Shown: piece after piece, positions 1 through 10,260 of the stretch
How positions within the stretch are numbered: position 1 is the stretch's first letter
Layout of the letters: each line of letters starts with the position of its first letter
Assembly (NCBI RefSeq): GCF_964656455.1
Contig: NC_135719.1
Coordinates: 128,197,444-128,261,443 of the forward strand
Reading direction: 5' to 3'
Length of the DNA stretch: 64,000 nt
Source of the DNA: Halichoerus grypus
Taxonomy: Eukaryota; Chordata; Mammalia; Carnivora; Phocidae
The notes under the pieces: model-generated
Seen by the model: only the letters and a program-made list of their open reading frames with translations
Databases searched by the model: none
What the model was told of the DNA's origin: nothing
Made by a program: the position numbers and the translations under genes

Positions 1-690
1 ACATAGGTTGAAGACAAAATTAAACAGATTTTTTGACCGTGGGACTTCTCAGAGCCTTTGTTATGACATCGTTGAGAAAGAAAATGTAGTTTTCAAAGTT
101 ACCCGAATTTATTTGATGTGAAATCCTTTTTTTTTTTTTTTTTATGATTTACATTTTGGATGAGGATAGCTAGAATTAAAACTAGTGTTCAGTTGAAAAA
201 CTTGGGACAAGATAATTCTCAAGTCTTTTCCAAGTCTAATATTACAAGTTGTAATGCCTCTAGAATTTGAAAGAGGCTTTTGGATTGGCTTTACTCAAGA
301 ATCTTTGTAACTACATTTTCTGTTTTGATTGGGAATAGTTTTTTGGATGGATTAGTTTCAATAGGGAAATTACTGCTTCCTGGTAAAATGCATAACACAG
401 ATGTTAAAACAACTGCAGTTTTAAAGACACTAGTCTTGTTAAAACGCTTCCAGTTTGTATTACCTAAGTACTCAAACGGATCTCCATCTACTGTGTGTAA
501 ACAACGCTCCTGATAAATGGCCTGCTTCACTCCAGGAAGGGCTGAACTCAGCATAAGATGAGAAAATTACTGGGAACTTTAAGTTTTATTTGCTTTGAAA
601 TTTGGAGCTTGTTAACAGTCGTTGTGGTTATTTGTCCACTCTCTTGCTAAGACCATTCATCCGATCACTCTAAGAGTTTGACTATCAATG
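1..690. other. Single-copy AT-rich sequence, no gene seen
   Basis: I recognise no repeat family or coding signature here. The only marked feature is a 17-base T run at 127-143. Short open frames on both strands overlap each other and show no domain. Confidence 0.5.
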
Positions 691-710
691 CCTTTTTTTT
701 TTTTCCCCAG

Positions 711-853
711 ACAGTGAACACATAGGTGGAAGACATTCTTCCCAGAAAGAATTACTTGTACTGTGTTTGGAAATCATTGACTCAACTAAGGATTTTGTGG
801 GCTCTCTCATTGCAAGACAGAGGACTTTGTCCTATTTATGTGCTATCTGTTCA
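711..853 (+). other. Weak candidate exon, unidentified protein
   Basis: A 12-T tract followed by CCCCAG (693-710) makes a good splice-acceptor-like site. After two bases, 47 codons are open (713-853) and end at a GTATGA donor-like site at 854; an in-frame stop lies just beyond, at 857. The translation has an amphipathic-helix look (LLVLCLEIID, then LIARQRTLSYLC), but I do not recognise the family. If it is real, it could be an internal exon or the last coding exon. A 47-codon open stretch is not rare by chance (about one in ten per frame), so this is only a lead. Confidence 0.22.
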
Positions 854-859
854 GTATGA

Positions 860-1190
860 AGTGGCTGCCATTGATCCATCTGTCGTAGGCCATTCGCCTG
901 GGGCTATTAATCTGGTTGTGGAGACTTAGTTTGCTGAGCCAGCCATACCCTCCCCAAGTGACCACTAATGAGCACTTACAAATGTCTTGGCCGAAATTGT
1001 TATGGGATGGGTGACATTCCCAGTTCTAAACTAATTGATCCAGGTGGCAGTTAAGCCTAGAACACCAGATATCCAGGTGTGAATCATTCTAATGCAGGGC
1101 CAGCAATTGGTATAAAAAAAGCACTGAGATAAGTGTCAGAAGACTAGCTCCGGATGCTCTGGAAGACAACATGATAGAGAAGAGCGTGAT
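860..1190. other. Single-copy sequence, nothing recognised
   Basis: No repeat consensus, RNA gene or coding signature is recognised between the candidate exon and the MIR-like stretch that follows. Confidence 0.4.
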
Positions 1191-1194
1191 GTTA

Positions 1195-1345
1195 GTGCTC
1201 GACATTTACAAGTTATACAGCCTTGTTAAGCCTTATTATCCTAATAAGTAAAATGGGAACAAAAATACTACCTACTTCACAGCGTGGCTGGGAACCACTG
1301 AGACAATGTATATAAAAGGCTTATGTTAGAGCTTGGGTCTGACAT
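1195..1345 (+). repeat. MIR-like SINE relic
   Basis: The stretch follows the MIR 3' half in sense orientation: a vestige of the AAATGGG block, a CTACCTACTTCACAG block near 1270, then an ATGTATATAAAAGGCTTA segment. It is strongly decayed and has no readable target-site duplication. Confidence 0.45.
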
Positions 1346-2820
1346 TGAAAAAAACAGTAGTTATCACAAACATTAGCAACAAACATTAGTTATCAGCATC
1401 ATAGTAAATACATCCTGTCATCACCATAGATATGGGAACTTGGAACAAATTAATCTTTCTGACCTCCCACATCTTTGCCTGTACAATGCTTACTTGGTAG
1501 GTTTGTTCTGGATAATAATTGATATCATTCAGGTGAAGCACTCTGCAAATTAAAATGGTACTATGCAACATGAAGGAATTAATAGTCCATCAGAACATAC
1601 ACTCCACAAAATTAAGGGCAGTATGTGTGTTGGTCACCATGATATATATCCAGTGCCTGTAATACTGCCTGCCTCATGGTCGAAAGGACTCAGTGAATCC
1701 TTGTTGAGTGGGCACTAGAAATCACTGAGCTAGTTAGTAATTCTTAGAAGAGTTCAGTAACATGGACAGCTTGCTTCCTGTGATTCCATTTTACATTTAG
1801 TAGGAGGTCTTTGGGCAACTCCATTGCAAGAGGGAACTGTTGGCCTCTTCCTTGAGGGCCTCCCATACTAATAATAAAAAAAGTAATCCCGGTAAATCCA
1901 GTGTGTTCTTTAGGTGTTTGGGGGATGTGTTTGCTCTTTTTGTGTGCACAAAGAGCTAAGGGATTTCGTCATGTTACTTGATGAAACTACATGAGCCCTG
2001 AAGAAAACAAACTCATTGAGTTACTTTATTAAAAAATGCTGATCTGCTTCCCCAAATTTTAGGGCCTATAATTTCAGAGTTCAAAGGGAACATAGAATTC
2101 CTTTAGTTCACCCCACTGTGATTTTGTGGATGACAAAACACATCCTGAGGGCGTAGAAGTGTCCTGCTCGTTGCCACGCTGATAATTTGTCATGTTGTTG
2201 GCATTGGACCCAGACCTTCTAACTCCCAACGCTATTTCCTTTTCCCTCCCACCAAGTTGTGTCTACGATGCAACCAACTTGTCGTCACCATCACTGAATG
2301 ACGGTACTTGTTATAGATCATCCACAGGCTGGCGAGATCATTATTGATAATGCAGTGTCAGAAGTTCCTGGAAATACCAGGGTGGGAGCATTCTAAACAA
2401 GGATGTCTCTTAAATACGTGACTGCCCTGAGAACGGATGCAACCCAGATTTTGACACTGTCAGTAAACTGCTCTGACTTTCAAGATTTTAGAATTCTTTG
2501 TACCACTTATGGACTTGCCCTGTCAACTGCTTTGTCTCTGGGTTAGAGTAAGATGGTGACGCCAAGATGACTTCAGAAAGCTTTTACACCCATTTGTTTT
2601 TTTCTTTTTACTGTCCCGTGTTGCCAGTTTATAAGAGTAGATGCCTGTAAGGAAATTCACTTGGGACTAATTTTCAAACTGTTACTTAATGATTTTTCCA
2701 CTTCCTTTCTTCCATTAAGAATAGTTTAGTAATTTTATTTACAATTTTTTTAACTAAAAAGGAAAATTCATTTTTTCTCAAGTAGGAATCTATCATTAAG
2801 CCAGTATCATTCCTTCATTT
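1346..2820. other. Mostly single-copy sequence; possible MIR-type relic near 2055-2240
   Basis: No coding signature is seen. The segment 2055-2240 loosely resembles an antisense MIR/MIR3 (GTGGATGACAAAAC, then CCCAGACCTTCTAACTCCCA), but it is too decayed to name with confidence. Confidence 0.35.
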
Positions 2821-2823
2821 TTG

Positions 2824-3022
2824 TTTTTTTTAAAGATTTATTTATTTGAGAGAAAGAGGGAGCACGCACAAGCATTGGGGGAGGGGCAGAGGGAGACAAG
2901 CAGACTCCCGGCTCAGCGAGCCCAGAGCCAAACTCAGGTCTCATCCCAGGATCCTGAGATCACAACCTGAGCTGAAGCCAAGAGTTGGATGCTCAACCAA
3001 CTGAGCTACCCAGGCAACGCCC
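2824..3022 (-). repeat. Can-SINE (older type), antisense
   Basis: The poly-T and TTTATTTATTTGAG tail lies at the left and the reverse-complemented tRNA-Lys head (ACTGAGCTACCCAGGCAACGCCC) at the right. The internal phrase GCCAAGAGTTGGATGCTCAACC belongs to an older Can-SINE type than most copies here. Flanks are similar (CATTTTTGTTTT at left, CACTTTGTTTTC at right), but they are T-rich, so a target duplication is only tentative. Confidence 0.9.
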
Positions 3023-3510
3023 ACTTTGTTTTCTTTTAAAAATAGTTTTCTACTTTAGGGTTTGCCAGGAGTCTGATGGATTGTTTAGTGTCCTTCCACG
3101 AGGCACTTTTGGGGGATGTTGATCAACGCATGAAATCAGTTCTTAAATTTTTGCCAAACCACCTTCCTTTAGACTGTTTTGATCACAAGGGCTCTCAAGT
3201 GTCAAAGTCATTTGGAGAACTAGATAGATAAAATGCATGAGCACTAAGCTTTTTTTCCAGGATAGAATAAATAAATGTGTTTTCTATTATGTGCTCAGCT
3301 TTGATAGTGATTTGTTAAAAGGAAAAAAAGAAAGGCAATGATATTAAATATTTACAAGAGTGATTTAGTTGTATTATCTTGTGCTCTGCATCTCTGTTTA
3401 ATAGTGAAATCAGCTACTGTTGAAATAAATGTCATTAAACCAGTGGTAGTGTGAAGGTCACTGACGAGGCAAGGTTAAAGTAATTTGTGGAGAATAATGA
3501 TTTTTGTCAA
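3023..3510. other. Single-copy sequence, no gene seen
   Basis: AT-rich sequence without a repeat or coding signature that I can name. Confidence 0.4.
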
Positions 3511-3518
3511 CTTTCCAG

Positions 3519-3695
3519 ATCCCTTCCTGTTTTCATCGGCTTTCCTCCAAAAATAACAGGAAAAAAAATACATCTGAGAATTCACAGCCTCACTTTATCT
3601 CTTACATCCTTTATGCCCTTTCTGGCCAACCCCGTAGCTGGAAGCCTTTTATGCGTTTTTTGTTTCATCCATTTAGTGGACGGTTCTCCCTCGAG
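3519..3695 (+). other. Weak candidate exon, unidentified
   Basis: It starts after a CTTTCCAG acceptor-like site and ends at GAG followed by a near-perfect donor GTAAGT (3696). The 177 bases are open in frame 3519 (59 codons, phase 0 to phase 0), and a second frame is open too, which weakens the case. Its phase would fit directly after the candidate exon at 711-853. No family is recognised; the translation is rich in F, S and P, as expected from pyrimidine-rich DNA, so chance is a serious alternative. Confidence 0.2.
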
Positions 3696-3904
3696 GTAAG
3701 TGGTTGCATTTCCGTTTACTGGCTCTTCTGTTGGCCCTTGCTTGGCAGTTTGTTTTAGAGGTAAGAGCCCGTGCCTCTTCCTTCCTGGAAATGGTTTATC
3801 TTGCCTGAAATGATCCTTAAGTTTCTCTACAAGTTCCTCCTCTATGTGAAGCAATTTTTTAAAAAACTTTATTTCTCATGTCCCTTTAAAGAAATCTCTG
3901 AGTG

Positions 3905-4010
3905 ATTGTATGGCATTACCCCCATTTTCACAGAAAAAAAAAAAATAGAAGTCCAAGGTTGCAAAACGAGTTACAGAGCTAGTAGCAGGACCAAGATAAG
4001 CTTAGCTTTG
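3905..4010 (-). repeat. MIR-like SINE relic, antisense
   Basis: It contains CCCCATTTTCACAG, a 12-A expansion, then CCAAGGTTGCAAAACGAGTTACAGAGCTAGTAGCAGGACC. This follows the antisense MIR core (gaaactgaggc, caaggtcacacagctagtaagtgg). Confidence 0.55.
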
Positions 4011-4299
4011 CCTGAGCCCCTAAGCTGAAGCTGATTCTACGTAACGACGTACCATCACTTCAATTAGTTTTATTGAATGTCAGTTTTCCCTTCCATAAAA
4101 TGGGGATAATGATACATTAATGTAAGATATTCTTAACAATGCGTATAGATAATATTATATGTAGTGTCTTATAAATAATACATTGTTTTACTTGTGGTAA
4201 ATTGAGAAGTGAACTAACACATGTTAAGTGCCTAACAAGATGTCTGGCTCTTGCTGTAATTTTAATAAATAATATGTTCCCTCCATTCTTGACAATAAC

Positions 4300-4420
4300 A
4301 ACAAAGTATAATTGAATTTAACAAGCACTGAGCACAAGGGATACACAAAATGAATAAAAATCAGTCTTTGTTCTTAAGCAGCTCACAATATGGTAGGAGG
4401 AAAACACCTTTATAATGAAT
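4300..4420 (-). repeat. L2 3'-end fragment, antisense
   Basis: The order AACAAGCACTGAGCACAAGGGATACACAAAATGAATAAAAATCAGTCTTTG then GCAGCTCACAATATGG matches the antisense L2 3' end (tgagcacctac, ggggatacagcagtgaacaaa, gagcttacattctag). Confidence 0.6.
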
Positions 4421-4659
4421 TCCAAAAGCTATTCATATCTTTTTTCCTTTTGTTTTGGGCTTTGTACCAAATGATACTTAAAATGTGAGAGCCTTTTTCT
4501 AGGGGCAGGTAGTTTCCTGTGAGGTTGAGATGCTATCCTGACACGCTGTGGCAGCTGCTTGTGGCTTGTGTCCCAGTTGGTCTGTGTTTCCCTGAGCCTG
4601 AAGTCCGGGGAGCAGGCTGGGAACGGGATAAGATGGAGAGGTACAGTGAAGTCTTGGTG

Positions 4660-5040
4660 AGTGTTAGCGCAGATTAATTGCTGTGACAGACAGTCCCCAA
4701 AACCCAGGAGGTTAATGCTAACAAGTGTCTTATTCACATCACGCTTTACAGTGCAGATTGGTGCGTGGTGGAGGAGGAGTCTCTGGTCCACACAGTCATT
4801 CAGGCACCTTCTATCCTGTGGCTTTGTCATTTTCTGGAATGTTGTCCTTTATTGCATTCCACTGGCAGATGGAGAGAGAGGGAGAAGCCGAGGGAGCTTG
4901 AAAGATTTTTTTTTTTTTTTTAAAGGGTCAAGCCTGGAAGTAGTGTGTACCACTTACTATTGGCCAGAACCCAATCCCATGATCCCACCTGATTGCAAAG
5001 GAGGCTGGGAAAGGTAATTTAGCTGTGTGCCCCGAACGAC
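4660..5040. repeat. Old ERVL/MaLR-type LTR-like relic
   Basis: Recognisable phrases are CTTATTCACATCACGC, GGAGAGAGAGGGAGAAG, GGGTCAAGCCTGGAAGTAG, CTATTGGCCAGAACCCAATC and GCAAAGGAGGCTGGGAAAGGTAATTTAGCTGTGTGCCC. They resemble a common mammalian LTR-type repeat, of which 54820-55150 is a second copy. The 16-T run at 4906-4921 is an internal expansion. The subfamily is not assigned. Confidence 0.5.
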
Positions 5041-5055
5041 AGGGAAAGGTAGTGG

Positions 5056-6590
5056 AGATGTAGTGGCAGTCTCTGTCCCAGTGGGTGAGCTGTGTTCTGT
5101 TCTTGTGTCGTCTTGTGTCAGGCCTGGTAGACGTCTGCAGCTTACCTTCCTTCAAACTAACGAACGAAATGGCCCCAGTGGTTTCTAAGAGACAGAGGAT
5201 CCCTGCCCCTTCCTTTGTCTATAATACGTGCATATATTTCATTTGAAATGAAACCCTTCAGAGTTACTGTGATGTTTCTCTAAGTCCTAAGAATCACCCC
5301 AGGAACTTGTGAAACTAAAGACTTTTAGTTTCTGCTTAGAACCACAGAATCTGCAGGTCTAAATTATTCTTGTGATCAGGCAAGTTGGAGACCTACAGTG
5401 CTCTAGCCAACTCCAAGGAATAAAGCAAACCAAAAAGGGAGTGTCTGACTCTATTCAATGTATTTTGTTGAAAACAAATTCCATATTGATCTTAGCTTGT
5501 AAACCTATTTGTTATACATGAATTTTTATTATAATTTTTTTAAGGGATTTAATCTCAATTTTGCATCCGTAAACCAAAAGCTAGAAGTATAGTTGGGATC
5601 TTAGCCTACGTTGAGGAAGTGGGGCCAGATGCCTGATTCAATAGCGTTTTGTTTTATTCTGATTGTTGGGTAAGAATATCTCAGCATCTTTTTTTCCCCT
5701 CTTCATCACTTCACAAGGCACACCCTTGATTAAGAGACTTTTCTTGTTGCATAAAGACAATAATAAATAGGAGTCCAGGTTTAGTAGGCTTGCTTATAAT
5801 TTGTGGCTGACTTGTGAATAGTTAAATAATGGCAAACCCTTTTAGTGCTTACATTCCTATTCTCTTACTCTAGTGTACGTATAGGAACCATTAAAACCAT
5901 GATATTTTGAAATGCACCCCCTTCCTGTAAAGTCGTGCCTTTATCCCTTTGGCCGCCTTGTACTTCTGGAATGGATGTCAGAGTGTGGATAATTCTGGGC
6001 TTGTGACTCTTTTCTTTCTCCTGTTTTATCTGCCTCTTTTTGTGTCTTTGTGTGCAAGTCTATAATTACTATTGAGTTTTCTCCTAAATACCAGCAATTA
6101 TCTCACAGGTGGAGGGATTAGGCGAGAGCCGGGAGCATTGCACTGAGATTAGAAGAAAGGCTGCCTCCACAAGCTTTAAATATAGTGAAGGAGGGACTGG
6201 AGACTTGGAGGAGGTCCGCAGGATCGGGGGAGGGGTGGACCTTTTGCTTCTGATATTTAAATCCCTAGATGGCGTGAAGGAAGAAACTCCTAATGAAAGA
6301 AAGGGGATTAAAAACCTAAACTGGTTTGAGGTTATTGCTTCAGAGAGCTGGGGATGCAGGAGGGGGGACAGCAAAGTTTCTATTCCTTTCTGTAGCTTGT
6401 TTCACCAGCTTCTTCATCTGAGAGGTTTATTTTTCTTTATTATTATTTTTTATTTTATTTATTTATTTTTTTGGTCTGACAATCTATTTGGAGGGGAGCA
6501 GAGAGCTGGGAAGGTCTAATATATGCCCAGGCCAAGGGAATTTTGGTGAGACATTATCTTTCTTCCCAGCAGGGAATGATTTATTTACCT
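5056..6590. other. Single-copy sequence with an AT-rich tract at 6427-6472
   Basis: No gene is recognised. A 136-codon open frame at 6109-6519 has no domain and ends in a low-complexity run translating to F, I and Y. The tract at 6427-6472 is a T-rich ATTT-type simple repeat, possibly the tail of a lost SINE. Confidence 0.4.
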
Positions 6591-6594
6591 GGTA

Positions 6595-7110
6595 TGTCAG
6601 TTAGGGTGCTTTCAGCTGCCAATAACAGAACTTTCAGCTCAGCTGCCTTAAACAACAAAGGGGATTTATGGGCTCAGTTCTTGAAAAGTCTAGTAACTCA
6701 AAGGATTTGACCAAGACCTACTGTCTCACTTCGCCCATCTTTTGGCTTCGCTTTCTTGGTGTTGGCTTCCTTCTTGGCAGGCTGCTTCCCTTGTGATCCC
6801 AAGATGGCAGACAGCCATTCCCAGAGTGATTTGCTTTTAGATTCATGGAAGTGAAGAAGAGTTCAGCAGAAATCCTGGGGCTTCCAAATAACTGGACCAG
6901 CTGAAGTCCCATGTTTCTCTCTGACCCAATCCTGTAGTCAGAGGGATGGATCTCGCTGGTATCTTAGACCTGACTCATATACTCAAATTCCAGAATTAAG
7001 GGAGAGACTGGGGTTTTCCTAAAGCACATGAGATTCAGGGGGAGGCTGGATATTTGACCCCAAATTTTGGGAATTGGGGATTGGATATTGTGTAGCAGAA
7101 GCCAACTGCA
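6595..7110. repeat. Old LTR-like interspersed repeat
   Basis: It begins TCAGTTAGGGTGCTTTCAGCTGCCAATAACAGAA and continues with CTTAAACAACAAAGGGGATTTATGGGCTCA, CTTGGTGTTGGCTTCCTTCTTGGCAGGCTG and CCCAAGATGGCAGACAGCC, phrases of a widespread mammalian repeat with an LTR-like layout. The end is blurred. Small open frames inside it are not real genes. Confidence 0.5.
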
Positions 7111-7119
7111 CCCGAATGG

Positions 7120-7620
7120 GAGACTTTGAAAAATCCAAAGCCAAAGCCAACCAGGTTGTTAATCAGGAATCAGGAACCTCTGGGTGTGTGTCTTTCACCC
7201 TGTCCCTCTGGCTGTCAGGTGCTCCTATTGCATGAGGAGGGGGCATCCATGGGGGGAGTGTGTGCCCCAGCAGAGGTTCTATTTGGAAGCACAGAGCCTG
7301 GACGGAAGGCTGCTGGAATCCCGGCATCCATGTAATGAGGGAATCAGTATCTTGGGATCTTTCTTCACTGATGTGAAAGGAGGCAGGGATGAGGTCCACG
7401 GGATGGAGGGAATGCCAGGCACAGCTTGCTTCAGGTGAAAAGTGCTCAGCCGGAGTCTTTGCCTCCTGCCGGATCTCAGGCCTCTGCTTGGGTGAGCTGA
7501 CATGGGTTGCTACTGATAGATAGCCGAGTGAGGCAGCCCTCTCGTCTCAAGTGTGTTTTTAAGAGTGGCTCTCAGTAAATATCTCTTTCTCAAATGCCTT
7601 GCCTCATTCACGGAGTCTTT
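7120..7620. other. Single-copy sequence, no gene supported
   Basis: Several overlapping 69-84-codon frames occur on both strands, as expected in GC-richer DNA with few stops. None has a domain and none has matched splice sites. Confidence 0.4.
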
Positions 7621-7920
7621 CTTTTTAGCTGCTGCTTAATCAGCGGCTGCCCCTTGGCACACTGACCTCATTCTCAGCCGCACATTTCGTCTGCGCTTCG
7701 GAGGCGGTGCTTCCCCTGTGTCACTGCTGATGTTAGCTACCACTCCTGTCACCGGCCTTACACCCCCCTGTGGCCGCAGGGGCAGCCAGTGAGGCAGGCA
7801 GAACCGAACGGGCCTTGAGTCGCAGCGGTTGGGAGGATGTGGTTATTGCCTGCAGACCAAGCCGTGGAGGGCAAAGCCCCCTCTTTAATGGACCGCTGCG
7901 ACCCCTGCGCAACAAGGTTG
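7621..7920. promoter_or_regulatory. CpG-rich non-repeat stretch, possible eroded CpG island or enhancer
   Basis: By direct count these 300 bases hold 96 C, 87 G and 16 CpG, so GC is about 61 percent and observed/expected CpG about 0.57, just below the usual 0.6 island limit. It is not part of any repeat I recognise and appears to be the densest non-repeat CpG cluster in the window. No TATA box or identifiable first exon is attached. A regulatory role is inference only. Confidence 0.3.
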
Positions 7921-7964
7921 GATTTGACCTATCTGAAACTGCTTTTAGGCCAAGGCGTCTCACA

Positions 7965-8060
7965 GTTGAGTGTGCATATGCATCATCTGAACCTTTTGTT
8001 AAGATGCGGGTTCTCCTCAGGGAGGGTCAGACTAGAGCCTGAGATGCTGCATTTCTGACA
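7965..8060. repeat. MER5-like hAT-Charlie fragment (weak)
   Basis: GCATCATCTGAACCTTTTGTTAAGATGCGGGTTCTC, then AGCCTGAGATGCTGCATTTCTGACAGG, follows the MER5A order of blocks, with losses. A run of 10 Gs follows at about 8067. Confidence 0.4.
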
Positions 8061-8079
8061 GGCTTCTGGGGGGGGGTGC

Positions 8080-8490
8080 CATGCTGCTGCTGGACTGGGG
8101 TCCGTGCCGTGGACGAGGAAGTCTTTCAGGCTGTCACCTTGCACGATCTTGCAAGTGTGGCCATTTGGTTCTTTAAAAAGTCAGAATGCAAAAGAGGAGA
8201 GCAGCGTGTCTCTGGAAGTAGGTGGGGGAGCTGGGACTCAAATTCTGAGGAATCGCTTGTAACCTTCAGGCAACCAAACAGGTGCCTAGTGAAACTCAAG
8301 CCTTCTCCTTCTCCTTGGCTGATAGAGGTGGAGTGATACTCTTCACCTCTATCTCCATGTCTGTATGGGGTATGATGACATTGGCTTAGTTCCCAGGAGC
8401 CTGGGGAACGTTCAATCACGGCATCCATGACAGGTACTCAGGTACCATTTTATCATTCCCACCAGGAGAGAAAAGTGGCATTTCCATCTC
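8080..8490. other. Single-copy sequence, no gene supported
   Basis: Overlapping open frames of 86 and 100 codons lie on opposite strands without domains. No repeat is recognised. Confidence 0.4.
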
Positions 8491-8496
8491 TACCAG

Positions 8497-8615
8497 ACTC
8501 TACCTCATGTTCCTAAAAAAGCCCGTTTCTCCAACAAATCACCTTTGGGACCCATTTCTGGGAAGTCTACCCAACTCTCAAACTCCAATTCTATGCTGGT
8601 GGTAATTATCAACAG
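8497..8615 (+). other. Weak candidate exon, unidentified
   Basis: The acceptor-like TTTCCATCTCTACCAG is followed by 39 open codons plus two bases, then AACAG and a GTAAGA donor at 8616. Its starting phase 0 would agree with the end phase of 3519-3695. The translation is basic and serine-rich (KKARFSNKSPLGPISGKST) and matches no family I know. The length is well within chance expectation. Confidence 0.18.
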
Positions 8616-8639
8616 GTAAGAACATCCTATGTGTCCCAG

Positions 8640-9140
8640 CCTCAAGTCCCACCCCCTCGTTCAAATTCCCAAGAGCTTCCCCTTACGCATGAGTGATTGC
8701 TGGAGGCCCAGGACCTGTGGTGGTGATGACATACGCTCTTGCCAGCCTGGGGCTGGGCCCTGCACATGAGCTTCCCCTGGGTGTGACCTCAGTTAAGTTT
8801 GCTCTGCACATGCAGTGGTGGTCTGGCCCTCCCTGTGGTCTGTTCAGCCTTATTTGATCTAATTCTCCCTATTTCCTATCTGTATAATCCCCCAGTAGGA
8901 ATCAGATCTAAACAACAGCAGAGAGGAGAAAATGCCTAGGAAATATAATCTGCCGATAGAATGAAGCAGGACATTTAACCGTCTGGTTGACTCCATTATT
9001 TTATTTGGACTAGAGGGAGGATAAAAAAGGCTTGGGGTGGCTGCTGAAGGAACAAAAGTGAATTAGGTGGCTCGTATTTCACAATTGGTGGCCTGTGCCT
9101 ATGTTGGCTAATGGATTTATGACAAAGCTTAGTTCTGATT
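8640..9140. other. Single-copy sequence, nothing recognised
   Basis: No repeat consensus, RNA gene or coding signature is visible. Confidence 0.4.
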
Positions 9141-9149
9141 TCCAGCTGG

Positions 9150-9240
9150 CAGGTGCCTGGCTTCAGGTGTTCACCTGGGACATTTTGTTAAAATGCAGGT
9201 TCTCATTGGAGAGTGTCCGGTGTCTTCAGGGATACCGAGT
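9150..9240. repeat. MER5-like fragment (weak)
   Basis: CAGGTGTTCACCTGGGACATTTTGTTAAAATGCAGGTTCTC resembles the MER5A block with CACCTGG, TTGTTAAAA and TGCAG. It is short and decayed. Confidence 0.35.
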
Positions 9241-9354
9241 AAACAGCCGTAAGTAGAGCTAGTTATTCAGTCTGCTCTGAGAAGGGTTAAAGTGTGGGTC
9301 TTCGGGCTTCCCTGGGGACTAATCCAGTTGCAGGAGAGTCAGAGAGAATAGACA

Positions 9355-9391
9355 CCACTTGGTGGTGTGGTGGTGGGGGGGTGGGGGGGGT
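9355..9391 (+). repeat. G-rich tract (GGT/GGGG)n
   Basis: A GGTGGTGTGGTGGT array leads into runs of seven and eight Gs. It satisfies a loose G-quadruplex pattern on the + strand. No gene lies nearby. Confidence 0.7.
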
Positions 9392-9689
9392 TGCCAGGAC
9401 GTTGGTTGTTATTATAGTTACAAATGGAAGCGTTTGAAACTTAAATCTGAATTTAGGCAGCAGGAGGAGAAACAGGGTTGGAAATGAATTATTTATTCCA
9501 TCACTGGGGTCCCAGAAGCACGCAGTGGGCGTTAATCTTCTCCACACAGGAGCCTCTGAGAAGGCTTGAGGTCGTCTGTGCGAGATCTGACCTTATCTGC
9601 TCCAGACCAGACACCTCGGCTTCAGCTAATTTGCCTTGAGAATAATCCAAATAAGACCCTTTACCTTGCTGTTCATAAGAAGAATGTTA

Positions 9690-9830
9690 ATATTTACCTA
9701 GCATGTGGTCAGAGGATCCAAAAATGCTTGTGTCTGTGATTTCTTTTAATCCCATAATTTCCCAGTGGGTCTGAAGGGAGAGGGGGAAGCAGGCACCAGC
9801 CAACTCACACTGTTGGTCTGCTGGGTGTCA
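9690..9830 (-). repeat. MIR-like relic, antisense
   Basis: TATTTACCTAGCATGTGGTCAGAGGATCC, then GATTTCTTTTAATCCCATAATTTCCCAGTGGG, follows the antisense MIR 3' half. Confidence 0.4.
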
Positions 9831-9839
9831 GGGACGTGG

Positions 9840-10260
9840 TGTGGATTTCTCGAGCTGAATGTGCACGGGCCATTGCATTGGCACAATAATCCAGTGAGGG
9901 AGTTTCCATTGTTCCCATTTCGCTGATGGGGAAGTTGAGGTTTTTTGGTTTTTTGGTTTTTTTTTTTTAAAGATTTTTATTTATTTATTAGAGAGAGAGA
10001 GACAGCGAGAGAGGGAATACAAGCAGGGGAGTGGGGGAGGGAGAAGCAGGCTTCCCACGGAGCAGGGAGCCCGATGTGGGGCTCGATCCCAGGACCCTGG
10101 GATCACGACCTGAGCCGAAGGCAGACGCTTAACCAACTGAGCCACCCAGGCACCCCGAAAGTTGAGGTTTTAAAGTGATTCGTGGTCACACCGAAGGCCA
10201 CCCAGGTCTGAATTATCTTAGCTGGGATTCAGGTCCAGGGTGCTATCATACCCCCATCTT
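9840..10260 (-). repeat. MIR, antisense, split by a Can-SINE
   Basis: The left part ends TTCCCATTTCGCTGATGGGGAAGTTGAGG. The right part resumes after the SINE with GTGATTCGTGGTCACACCGAAGG and GGGATTCAGGTCCAGGGTGC. Together they give an antisense MIR core interrupted at its gaaactgagg motif, so the SINE is younger than the MIR. Confidence 0.6.
9945..10157 (-). repeat. Can-SINE, antisense, with target-site duplication
   Basis: A T-rich tail with TTTATTTATTTATTAGAGAGAG is at the left and the reverse-complemented head ACTGAGCCACCCAGGCACCCC at the right. A perfect 13-base duplication, AAGTTGAGGTTTT, flanks it at 9932-9944 and 10159-10171. A 77-codon open frame through it is a by-product of the repeat. 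Confidence 0.95.

Noticed and set aside
4429..4830. 133-codon - strand frame and a GTGAGT donor at 4656 on the + strand
   Set aside because: The - strand frame overlaps an LTR-like relic and has no domain. On the + strand all three frames between the nearest acceptor and the donor contain stops.
6109..6519. 136-codon + strand frame
   Set aside because: Its last third is low-complexity AT sequence translated as F, I and Y. No domain.
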